Of a DNA stretch of 64,000 bases, positions 30,650 through 39,481 are shown piece after piece. This stretch comes from Aquarana catesbeiana (Eukaryota; Chordata; Amphibia; Anura; Ranidae), in the NCBI RefSeq assembly GCF_042186555.1, contig NC_133324.1:1434081-1498080 (forward strand), written 5' to 3'. A model generated the notes under the pieces. That model was not told the DNA's origin. It was given only the letters and a program-made list of their open reading frames with translations, and did no database searches. The translations under genes were made by a program, and so were the position numbers. Position 1 is the first letter of the stretch; every line of letters begins with the position of its first letter.

Positions 30650-32817
30650 AAACTTTATAGGGATTCTCTCCAGATTAATCAAATGCAGACCCTCCCTCAT
30701 CACGGGGCCTGGGCAATCCCTAAAGGCCAGTGGCTCACTAAAGGCAGATTCAACAAACCTCCTCTCCAGGTCCTTCCTAGGAAGAGACTTAATTTCCTCC
30801 ACTGTCACTCGCCACTGCTGAAGCATTTTCAGGCATGAGGAAACATAAGCCGGGAGCCCACCATGTCGGACCCTCAGGCTTTTCACTGGCCCACCATTCT
30901 CCCAGCTTTGCAGAAAAGGCCTAAACCAAGACTGAAAAATACCAACCCGCCCAGGTGGTTCCTCTGCCAGCATGTTACCAAAGTTATGTTTCAAAAACAT
31001 CAGTGAAAAAAAATACCACTGGGTTGACCATACCTAGGCCAACCATCCGCCTGGGAAGGTACGTTACCGACCTCTTAATGAGGTTTACTTTGTTCCCCCA
31101 TAACAGCTGGAAGAAACAGCTGTAGCTCTTCTCATAGATAGACACTGGCAAAACACAGACAAAGCTGACATACAGAAATACTGGGATCAGGTAAGTTTTA
31201 ATCAGGTCAATCCTTTCCCTGTAAGAGAGTTTCCAAGCCTTCTAGCTGGCAACCTTGGCATCGGCATCTTGTAGCATGCTTTCTCAATTTGCAAGGCCGT
31301 AATCACCAGGACCAAATTTGATGCCTAAAAAACTTTAACTTCCTGCCAGGGCTCTGGGAAGGTGTCCAAAAGCTTGAAGTCATCGCCTTTCTCTCCCATC
31401 CAAAAAACTTCACTTTTATCCTGATTGATCTTTGAGTCAGGTGCCTCAGCAATCCTGATCCATCACTGAGACCACCTCCTCTGCCCCAGAGATGAAAACA
31501 GACAGGTCATCAGCATAGAAAACGACCCTCAGAGGGGGCTCACCTGGAATGCCCAAAGGCACCCAGCACAACGGTCCGCTCTCTAATCTCCTGATGAAAG
31601 GATCCATAGCGAACGCATATAGCAGAGGACTCAAAGGACACCCCTGGCGCACACCCAAGTCAACCTCAAAGAGCCGTCGATCCAACCATTCACAAGCATG
31701 AGGCTTTCAGCCCCTCTGTACAAAGACTTCAGCCTGTCAATAAAGCTGCCCTCCAGGCCATACTGTGCTTGCCAAGAATCAGTCATAGGTACTCATGATT
31801 GACCCGATCAAAAGCTTTAGCCTGATCCAATGCCAACGGGTGCCTGCAGCCCTGCACTGATCCAGGGATTCCTGGACAGCTAACACCACTGAAAAAGTGC
31901 TTTTACCCTGAACCGAACAGTGCTGGAAAGTAGATTGGCCATATATCAACATTGAGAAGGATAATGGGCCGCCAATTCTCAATTCTCGAAGAATCTTTAC
32001 CCTTTGACAGAAGAATCACCGCAGATTTTCGCATGGAGGGAGAGAGCGAATGGTCTCTCAGACAGCCATTAAAAACCTCCACCAAATATGGGGCCAGAGT
32101 AACCTTAAAGTGCTTATAAAACTCGGCTGTCAATCCATCTGGCACGGGAGACTTCTTAATGGCAAGCTTATCAATGGCCTTAACCACCTCATCTGCTGTA
32201 ATGTCCTCTGTCAAACTCACAAGAGAACTGTCATTTCCCAGTCCTGGAATAGAATCCAGAAAACCTGACATGCCTGCCCTGACGAGGTCCCTCCTGCCCA
32301 GGAGGTCAGCATAATATGACCTGGTGGTTTCCAGGATCCCTGACTTGGACTTCATAAAGGAACCTGTACTGTCAACTAGGCCTACAACTGACTTAACTGC
32401 TCTACCTTGTTTGCAATTCTGGAAAGGGTCAGGCGAGTGATATTTCCCATAATCCCTTTCCAGAACCAAAGAGGCATGCCTGTCAGATTGATACTCCCTG
32501 AGCTAGAGTTTAACCTCAGAGATCATGCCTGGATCTCCATTATTTGAGACAAGCCTATCAAGCTTCCGCCGCAGATGCTGGTAGGAGACATGCTTATCAA
32601 GCTGTTTATTTCTTCCTATGTCCTTGAAAATCCCAATGATCCTTCGTTTTGTAAGCTCCCACCACTCTGAATAACTGCTGCAAAAGTCCATGATCGATAC
32701 CTGTGCCTGAAAAAAATCCTCAAAGGATTGACTCACCTTCCCATCATCCAGGAGTGCCAAATTAAGCTTCCAGGTACACCTCCCCCTAGATGGTATATCG
32801 GGGCTGTTCAGAGTCAC
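30650..32817 (-). pseudogene. Reverse transcriptase and C-terminal region of a Tx1-like LINE (ORF2)
   Basis: Minus-strand pieces in order: SPDIPSRGRCTWKLNLALL (just inside the gypsy insertion point), VVKAIDKLAIKKSPVPDGLT, AVILLSKGKDSSRIENWRP, a DQAKAFDRV-type motif near 31800 in another frame, GVRQGCPLSPLLYAFAMDP and VVFYADDLSVF (the intact catalytic YADD at about 31520). A C-terminal part with VEEIKSLPRKDLERRF and VMREGLHLINLERIP follows. These match the L1-clade Tx1 group known from Xenopus. The frames are broken by several indels. The endonuclease half lies at 41572-42217, separated by the gypsy insertion. The enzyme would copy its own RNA at a nicked target. Confidence 0.83.
32813..32817 (+). 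repeat. Target-site duplication GTCAC, left copy
   Basis: GTCAC abuts the LTR start TGTCAGG here, and the same GTCAC follows the LTR end ATGACA at 41572-41576. A 5-bp duplication is standard for Ty3/gypsy integration. Confidence 0.85.
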
Positions 32818-33504
32818 TGTCAGGTCATCTGAGTCTAGGTGACAGATGCACTCAATAGGAGTCAGGAATGCACGGCTAAGGTAGTGGACCCTGGGGCTGA
32901 CTGCTGCGGATTGAACTCTGGGAGATTCGGGAAGCAGGTCTACTGGAGCATCAACACAGATCCCACTGGGAGCTAGAGCATAGATTCCCCCAGGGCACGG
33001 AGTCTAAGAGCCAGCAGGTGTTCACCAGAGCCTCTAGTGGTGAGGATGGACTGCGCTGCTTCTGGCTCCAGGTCGCGGCCCCCAGGAGCTCACAGCTCAC
33101 GGTAGACTACAGGAGAAAGAGGAAGGAAGCAGCAGGCTGGAACAACAAGGATAGTAAAGGGATAAGCCAAGGTCGGGGACACTAGTAGACAAGGATAATC
33201 ATAGAACACCCCAAAGGTCAGGGTCACAAGCAGACAGGGATAGTCGAGAACAGGCCAAGATTGGTAACTGGAATCAGATGTAGGAGACACAGCAAGTAAC
33301 ACACAAAAGCTAAACACACAATGGTTTATCAGCAAGGTTGGCTTGCAATGCACAGGTTAATATAGTATTCTTAATTAGAGGCTGAGGTTGAGCTATGCTG
33401 AGGGAAGGTTATATAAGCAGTCAGGTGAGGGTGGCTGGCCTCTAAAGGTGAACACATGGAGGAGAGGTAAGCCGACAGAGAAAGATTACTGCATAACCAT
33501 GACA
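32818..33504 (-). repeat. Left (3') LTR of the sushi-type element
   Basis: Bounded by TGTCAGGTCATC and CCATGACA. A TATATAA box lies at 33409-33416, about 90 bp from the LTR's own 5' end on the minus strand. The purine-rich tract next to it (minus GTAAGAGGGGGGTAC, 33505-33519) is the plus-strand primer. It contains one copy of the CTAGTAGACAAGG block that is multiplied in the right LTR. Confidence 0.85.
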
Positions 33505-34048
33505 GTACCCCCCTCTTACAAGGCCATCCCCTCCCCTGCCTGAGCCCAGGCTTAAAGGGAAACTCCAGATGAAACCTCAACAGACGAGCCGCAAAGATCT
33601 CAGATGCAGTGATCCAAGACTTCTCCTCGGGACCAAACCCTTTCCAATGCCTCTACAGCACCGGGAATCCAGAACTTGACTAACCTTGTACTTTAGATTA
33701 TCCTTAGAGACCGAAACCGAGGTAGGGAGAGGATGAGAGGACTTATTGAGGACTAAAGGCTTCTTAGGAATGGGTAATGGCATGAAAAGACCATCAGGAG
33801 TCTGAGCAGGGTCCCCCAGACCCTTAAAGATGAGCTGGACATCCAGCACAGGACCATCAGACTGGGCAGAGGTCAGTGGATTCCTGAGACCAGATTGGTT
33901 AGAAGGTGACGTGTCACAAGACTCAAGCTGGATAGCTGAAATACAAGCAGAATCCAGAGAGTCCAGAAAGAAAGGTTAAAAACCCCACCTGGCCCAATGA
34001 GGCAGTCTATCCAAAAGATGGATTGAGCCTCTTAGACAAGTTTGAATG
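33505..34048 (-). pseudogene. Chromodomain and pol tail of the sushi-type element
   Basis: The frame from 33849 holds LKYKVSQVLDSRCCRG (33690-33650), the first strand region of a chromodomain. The second half, KGFGPEEKSWI with ASEIFAARLL, continues in another frame from about 33645. A chromodomain at the integrase C-terminus steers chromovirus integration to marked chromatin. The frame runs into the LTR, as is common in this group. About 200 bp between this and the LTR element at 34049 gave no recognisable domain. Confidence 0.75.
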
Positions 34049-34836
34049 GACTCACCCGAGACAGAGGCTATTGGAGGGGACTGAACGCTAGCCTCTTGCC
34101 AACAGATTATGGGCCCTGGCATTTGGGGGAATGGTGCTCTCTGTGAGCTGTATGCCTGGGGACCCTGGGGTTGGTGTTACTTTGGATTCAGCTCCATGTC
34201 CCCCCAAAACACACAGACTCTGGGGACCCTGTATTTGCCATAGTAGCAATAGTGACTGAGCCATACTGTTGGGACTCATACTGTGAGAAGATGCTGATGT
34301 CATCAACTCCACTCACCTGTCTGATGTCAGCTGTAATGTGTTTAATGTAAATAAGTTTAGTCTAGGTTCTATGGGTTTTCAACTCATTGTTGTTTGTTCT
34401 AATTAACCCTGTGTTGATGTTTATGGTAATGTGTGTTAATTGAATGAGCTGATCACATTAGCCACCAGCACTGGCTAGGAGACGAACAGTCTAGGCTGAG
34501 GAGGGGGGGAGATTGTTGTTTGTATTGATAATTGTAATTAGCTCCAGCTATTGTGTTTATACTACTGTGTGAAGCTCGGTGCCCACAAGTCTGTCATCTG
34601 GTCTGGGTAAATTTTTTAGTAAATTAGCTCATGTTAATTAGGTTAGCTTTGAGTCAGCCTGCTGTATAAATGTGTGTGAGATCTCAAATAAAGAGTTAGT
34701 CCTGATGTACTCCAAGACTGGTGTTGTCTAGTTCTTGGGGGTTCCTATAGCCGGATCCATTGGACTCGTGTTCCAGAACTTAGGAAGCAGTATACCGACG
34801 GAAGCACTCAAGTGGAGTGTGGGACGTTCCATGACA
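34049..34836 (+). repeat. 5' LTR of the non-autonomous element
   Basis: Aligns to 36567-37353 along its whole length. The first about seven bases (TGTGACA) of the 3' LTR are not clearly present, so this LTR is slightly truncated or mutated at its start. It ends ACGTTCCATGACA. It carries its own TATA box and polyadenylation signal. Confidence 0.88.
34665..34692 (+). promoter_or_regulatory. LTR core promoter TATAAAT and poly(A) signal AATAAA
   Basis: TATAAAT at 34665-34671 is followed by AATAAA at 34687-34692; the same pair is at 37182-37188 and 37204-37209 in the 3' LTR. The close spacing means a transcript starting about 25-30 bp after the TATA box would begin near or after the AATAAA, allowing promotion from the 5' LTR and polyadenylation in the 3' LTR. 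Confidence 0.65.
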
Positions 34837-34837
34837 T

Positions 34838-34855
34838 TGGTGGCAAGCAGCGGGA
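34838..34855 (+). promoter_or_regulatory. Putative primer-binding site
   Basis: TGGTGGCAAGCAGCGGGA starts one base after the 5' LTR end. It is closely similar to the site next to the Gmr1-like LTR at 6337-6355. The tRNA was not identified. Confidence 0.6.
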
Positions 34856-34937
34856 AAGCTTCCTGCAGTCTGGGAAATCTAAACCTCCACCTGGATCCAA
34901 GATCAGGATAGCAGACTTCAGTCACCCCAGCGGAGAT

Positions 34938-36401
34938 ATGGACCTGGCATTAGAGTTCCCGGGGCTGCTGCGGATCATCCTTTCAACATACACCAGGACT
35001 GTGTCTGAGGATGAATACCTAGAGCTCAGGCAGCAAATTCGGGTGGAGCTCTGGATTAGAGCCCTCAAGCTCGCTGATATAAAACAGGGCAAGTGCTTTC
35101 CAACCCAAGAGCAATGGGCCAGTGACCAACGGGCATTGCGGATGGCATTCCTGGGAGAGCGGCCCCAGGAGCAATGGGTGACTGAGTTGGACAGGCTGGT
35201 CCAGCAGGAGATAGAGCTAGACAATTGTTATCAGGCTCTGCAATGGCACGCAGAGGAGGGATATTTAGGGGAGACAACAGAATGCTCTCCGGAGGGATAT
35301 GACTTTGGCGGCCCTGGATTGCTGTGGGAGAGCCTTACAGATCATTTTGTGTTTGGCGATGAAGGAGAACTTGACCTTGAGGACCTGCGAGAATATAGAG
35401 AGGCTATGCTCGGTCTTGCAGGAGTCTCAGAGCTCAAACCTGATCTGGACCATTTGCTAAGGAAGGAACAGCATCTGGAAAGGGCATACAGGAAACTGCT
35501 AGAACACATTCAGCAACATGCCAGAGAATCGGCAGTGGAAAATCTGAAGATTGCCGTCCCCAAACCTGAAGTGCTGACCACAGGGCAGAGCTCTGCTAAC
35601 TTCTGTCCAGCACTGATAACATCTTCTGGGTTCCATGGACAGGAGATGGTGAACCTATATCCCCAGACATCAATTCCAGAGACTGGGGATTTAATAGACA
35701 TTTCTGTAGAGGAGGAACCACCTGGCAAACCCCCAGCAGAAGTGCTGGCAACCGGACAGAGGGTCCAAGACCTCTGCCCCACACCTGTGGCAGTTTCGGA
35801 GGCTCAGGTTGAGAAGGTGGCAATCACTTACCAGCAGCAGATACAGGGGGAGAAGGGAGAGGAGGTGTGTGTTGTCCCTCCCCAACAGTTGGCCAGGGTG
35901 GAGGAAGCGGACTTTCCTCCCCAGCAAAGATCCGTGCACCTGGGAGACAGTATCATCGACATGTCGTCCAAGCAACCAGATGAGGGAATGGAAAAGGAAG
36001 CAGCCGGCTCCCCTTTCCAATGGCAGCTACACAGTTTGGGAGTGGAGGAAGCCAGCCTCCTGCCCCAACGGTTAGCCGGAGCGGAGGATGCGGAGTCCCC
36101 AGCAGAAGTGCTGGCAACAGGGCAGAGTGCTACCAACCTCTGCCCAGCACCGGCAACAACTGTGGAGATCCAGGGAGTCGGGGCAGTTGGCCCCTCTCTC
36201 CGACGACAAGCTGATGTAGTGGAGATGCTATTCCCAGCTGAATCGCTGGCAACAGGGCAGAGCACCGCTGGCCTCTGCCTAGCACCTAGTGTCTCTCTAC
36301 AGCTTCAGGAAGCTGGGGTGATCGGCCCCTCTGCCCAGCAGCAGACCGAGCCAAGGAATGTTAAAAACAATCCAGCTGAAGCCCTGGCAGCCAGAGAGTA
36401 A
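34938..36401 (+). CDS. Unrecognised repeat-rich protein of the non-autonomous LTR element (487 aa)
   Basis: The frame is open from inside the LTR, but the ATG at 34938 (MDLALEFPGLL) is the first one beyond the primer site and the most likely start. I do not recognise the product; position suggests a Gag-like or accessory protein. Residues 1-190 are helical and charged and contain two related segments of about 38 residues: one at AFLGERPQEQWVTELDRL, one at AMLGLAGVSELKPDLDHL, each followed by E-rich helix and a Y-x-x-L-x-x-H ending. From about residue 210 the protein consists of diverged repeats of about 30-110 residues, each marked AEVLATGQ then LCPAP. No CCHC knuckle, protease or RT motif is present. 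The stop at 36399-36401 results from an apparent one-base loss; coding-like sequence continues in the next frame to beyond 36540. Confidence 0.65.
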   Translation: MDLALEFPGLLRIILSTYTRTVSEDEYLELRQQIRVELWIRALKLADIKQGKCFPTQEQWASDQRALRMAFLGERPQEQWVTELDRLVQQEIELDNCYQALQWHAEEGYLGETTECSPEGYDFGGPGLLWESLTDHFVFGDEGELDLEDLREYREAMLGLAGVSELKPDLDHLLRKEQHLERAYRKLLEHIQQHARESAVENLKIAVPKPEVLTTGQSSANFCPALITSSGFHGQEMVNLYPQTSIPETGDLIDISVEEEPPGKPPAEVLATGQRVQDLCPTPVAVSEAQVEKVAITYQQQIQGEKGEEVCVVPPQQLARVEEADFPPQQRSVHLGDSIIDMSSKQPDEGMEKEAAGSPFQWQLHSLGVEEASLLPQRLAGAEDAESPAEVLATGQSATNLCPAPATTVEIQGVGAVGPSLRRQADVVEMLFPAESLATGQSTAGLCLAPSVSLQLQEAGVIGPSAQQQTEPRNVKNNPAEALAARE

Positions 36402-36549
36402 ATGACCTCTGCCCCACACCTACTGAGGTCAACTATTCCGTGCAGCCAAGAATGGAGATCATGCGGGAAGACTATGTGAGTTCACTCTGCCTGGCTAACG
36501 CATGTCCAGACCAGGTGGAGGTCTGGGACCTTGTTAGTCAACCTTTGAT

Positions 36550-36559
36550 GGGGGAGAAA
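36550..36559 (+). promoter_or_regulatory. Polypurine tract
   Basis: GGGGGAGAAA ends one base before the 3' LTR start TGTGACAGACTC, the expected place for plus-strand priming. Confidence 0.8.
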
Positions 36560-37353
36560 TGTGACAGACTCACCCGAAACAGAGGCTATTGGAGGGGACT
36601 GAACGCAAGCCTCTTGCCAACAGATTATGGGCCCTGGCATTTGGGGGAATGGTGCTCTCTGTGAGCTGTATGCCTGGGGACCCTGGGGTTGGTGTTACTT
36701 TGGATTCAGCTCCATGTCCCCCCAGGACACACAGACTCTGGGGACCCTTTATATGCCATAGTTGCTATAGTGACTGAGTCATACTGTTGGGACTCATACT
36801 GTGAGAAGATGCTAATGTCATCAACTCCACTCACCTGTCTGATGTCAGCTATAATGTGTTTAATGTAAATAAGTTTAGTCTAGGATCTAAGGGTATTCAA
36901 CTCACTGTTGTTTGTTCTAATTAACCCTGTGTTGATGTTTATGGTAATGTGTGTTAATTGAATGAGCTGATCACATTAGCCACCAGCACTGGCTAGGAGA
37001 TGAACAGTCTAGGCTGAGGAGGGGGGGGATTGTTGTTTGTATTGATGATTGTAATTAGCTCCAGCTATTGTGTTTATACTACTGTGTGAAGCTCGGTACC
37101 CACAAGTCTGTTATCTAGTCTGGGTAAATTTTTTAGTAAATTAGCTCATGTTAATTAGGTTAGCTTTGAGTCATCCTGCTGTATAAATGTGTGTGAGATC
37201 TCAAATAAAGAGTTAGTCCTGATGTACTCCAAGACTGGTGTTGTCTAGTTCTTGGGGGTTCCTATAGCCGGATCCATTGGACTCGTGTTCCAGAACTTAG
37301 GAAGCGGTATACTGACGGAAGCACTCAATCGAAGTGAGGGACGTTCCATGACA
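36560..37353 (+). repeat. 3' LTR of the non-autonomous element
   Basis: 794 bp from TGTGACAGACTCACCC to ACGTTCCATGACA. Compared with the 5' LTR, small differences include GAACGCAAGCC for GAACGCTAGCC and ATCGAAGTGAGGG for AAGTGGAGTGTGGG near the end. Confidence 0.88.
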
Positions 37354-38141
37354 GACGTAGTAGGGTGAGGCCAGGTTACAGAAGGTCCTGAATAGGAAAA
37401 AGCAGGAAGCTCGCGGGGCATGGGCTGGGCTGGCATAACTGGTGCAAAGGCCGACTGAAAAGAATTACCAGGTGTAGCAACTACCTCAATCGCATCGCAG
37501 GGCGCAGCGACTGTGGAACTTGCGGACAAGTTAACCTGGCTGTGCGTCCAAGGGAGTTTAAGTACAGGCAAGTGTAAATGGTTATACAAACTGGAGTAAA
37601 TGATTGGCTCAGGTTCACAGGTGGGCTCCTCATCCAGAGTGCCACATGACCCAGAGAGTGCCTCGGCCCAACTATTGCGGGACAAATCCCAGAAATCGCT
37701 ATATACAGTGGGAAGAGCAGAAGATACTGGAATGGTGGCAACAGGAAGTTTCTCTTTTGGGGCAACCTTGAGTAGGCAGGAAGAGGAACAGGAGGAACCC
37801 CAAGTCAGGATCTGTCCAGCAGTACAGTCAACGTGTGGAGAATGGAGCCATAACCAAGGAAGACCTAAAATGATAGGAGATGAAGCCTTAGGTAAGATAA
37901 GGAAGGATATCCACTCCTGGTGGAGTGTCTCTACCGACATCTTAACAGGGAGAGTCTGGAAACGGATAAGGCTCCCTGGGAGAACAGTGCCATTAATTGC
38001 CAAGACCACCAATGGCGTTGTGAGGGGCAAAAGGGTAAGCCTCATGGAAGATGCAGTTCCACGGTCCATGAAATTGCCAACGGCTCTGGAATCCAGATAT
38101 GCCAAGACCGAATGAGAGGAAGCGCTGACATGAAGGAACAC
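37354..38141 (-). pseudogene. Protease region of the sushi-type element
   Basis: The frame shows VLAYLDSRAVGNFMD, where related elements have a DSG active site; the aspartate is kept but the glycycle position is arginine. SPIILGLPWLWLHSPHVDC follows, a typical second protease landmark. Later residues (PTCEPEPIIYSSLYNHLHLP) are linker. The protease would process Gag-Pol. The frame is cut by the insertion of the LTR element at 37353, and its last about 35 codons come from that LTR. The RT expected next is missing. Confidence 0.78.
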
Positions 38142-38930
38142 AGAAAGGAGAAGAGAGAAGGTGAAGGTGATATTTCAGGGTCCAATACTCCACTTTCCAG
38201 ATGTATTATCCCTGAGGGTTTTTCCGGACGAAGAGAGCAAGTGTCACGAAAATGACCTTTGACCCCACAATAGAGGCACAGGCCTAGAGGTTCTGCGCCT
38301 AGCGCGTACTTTGGGAGATAACTTGGTCCGGCCCAGCTGCATAGGTTCCTCAGCAGGCAGGAGGTGCTCCTCGGGACGAAGAGAGGGGACAGGGAGCTCA
38401 GGCTGCCTAAAAAACGGGGAGTGCTGGTGTCTTTTTTCCAGAGCCCTCTCCTGAAAACGAATATTGATCTGGTTACACAAGGTGATGACACCATCCAGAT
38501 CAGCAGGAATAGCACTTCCCGCTAATTCATCCTTCACTCTATCAGAGCGGCCATGTAAAAAGGTTGCAACTAGGGCCTCATTATTCCAGCTCAGTTCAGC
38601 AGTCAAAATACGAAAACAAAGAGCGTACTGTCCTACAGAAGTGGACTCTTGACAGAGACGTAAAAGGGCGCTGCCCACTGAGGAGACATGACCCGGTTCC
38701 TCGAAGATAGTCCGAAAAAGTTTCAGGAAGTCAGACAGGCTAGATACCACTGGATCATTCAGTTCCCACAGAGGGGCAGCCCAGGCTAAGGCCCCGCCGG
38801 ACAGGAGGGAAACAATATAGGCTACCTTTGCCCGATCTGAAGGAATCACATCACCTGGGTCTCAAGTCTCGAACTAGGCCCTGCAACGGATCATCTGCGG
38901 GTAGCGGCACATCAGCCGGGTAAATGGCTG
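38042..38930 (-). pseudogene. gag of the sushi-type element, 5'-truncated and frameshifted
   Basis: The capsid-like part (38849-38244) contains DRAKVAYIVSLLSGGALAWA, LSDFLKLFRTIFEEPG and ALVATFLHGRSDRVKDELAG, similar to Gag of sushi-ichi and to the domesticated PEG10/RTL family. The zinc knuckle CLYCGVKGHFRDTC (C-x2-C-x4-H-x4-C) lies in the next frame (38515-38042). Coding-like sequence (QPFTRLMCRYPQM) begins immediately at the LTR edge, so leader, primer site and the N-terminal part of Gag are missing. Gag forms the particle and binds element RNA. Confidence 0.8.
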
Positions 38931-38937
38931 ATCAAAC

Positions 38938-39481
38938 TGTCAGGTCATCTGAGTCCAGGTGCCAGATGCACTCCATAGGAGTCAGGAGTGGACCGCTAAG
39001 GTAGTGGACCCTGGGACTGACTGCTGCGGATTGAACTCTGGGAGGTCCAGGAAGCAGGTCTACTGGAGCATCAACACAGATCCCACTGGGAGCTAGAGCA
39101 TAGATTCCCCCAGGGTGTGGAGTCTAAGAGCCAGCAGGTGTTCACCAGAGCCTCTAGTGGTGAGGATGGACTGCGCTGCAGTCTGGCTCCAGGTCACAGC
39201 CCCCAGGAGCTCACAGCTCACGGTAGACTACAGGAGAAAGAGGAAGAAAGCAGCAGGCTGGAACAACAAGGATAGTAAAGGGATAAGCCAAGGTCTGGGC
39301 GACTAGTAGACAAGGATAATCATAGAACACGCCAAAGGTCAGGGTCACAAGCAGACAGGGATAGTCGAGAACAGGCCAAGATCGGTAACTGGAATCAGTG
39401 CAACTAGTAGACAAGGATAAATATAGAACACGCCAAAAGTCAGGGTCACAAGCAGACAGGGGTAGTCGAGAACAGGCCAAG
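38938..39481 (-). repeat. Right (5') LTR of the sushi-type element, first part
   Basis: Matches 32818-33300 closely. A block of about 100 bp beginning CTAGTAGACAAGG and ending CAGGCCAAGA is present at 39299-39385 and again at 39402-39481; a third copy opens the second part at 41256. The left LTR has only one copy, so the block was multiplied in this LTR. Confidence 0.85.

Larger units (their letters stand above)
34049..37353 (+). mobile_element. Non-autonomous LTR retrotransposon with an unrecognised ORF
   Basis: Two direct LTRs of about 790 bp surround only 1.7 kb of internal sequence: primer site, one long open frame, polypurine tract. There is no protease, RT or integrase. LTR ends and primer site resemble those of the Gmr1-like element at 2397-7647 (shared GACGGAAGCACTCA, a GGAGTGTGGGA block, TTGGTGG-AAGC), so it may rely on enzymes of that family. 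It sits in the body of the sushi-type gypsy element, in opposite orientation. The two LTRs differ by relatively few substitutions, so it is a fairly young insertion. Confidence 0.8.

Noticed and set aside
35510..36265. Minus-strand frames opposite the LTR-element ORF
   Set aside because: Mirror frames of the plus-strand repeat modules, without motifs.
34049..37353. Target-site duplication for the non-autonomous LTR element
   Set aside because: The first bases of the 5' LTR are altered and the flanks do not show a convincing 4-6-bp repeat, so none is claimed.
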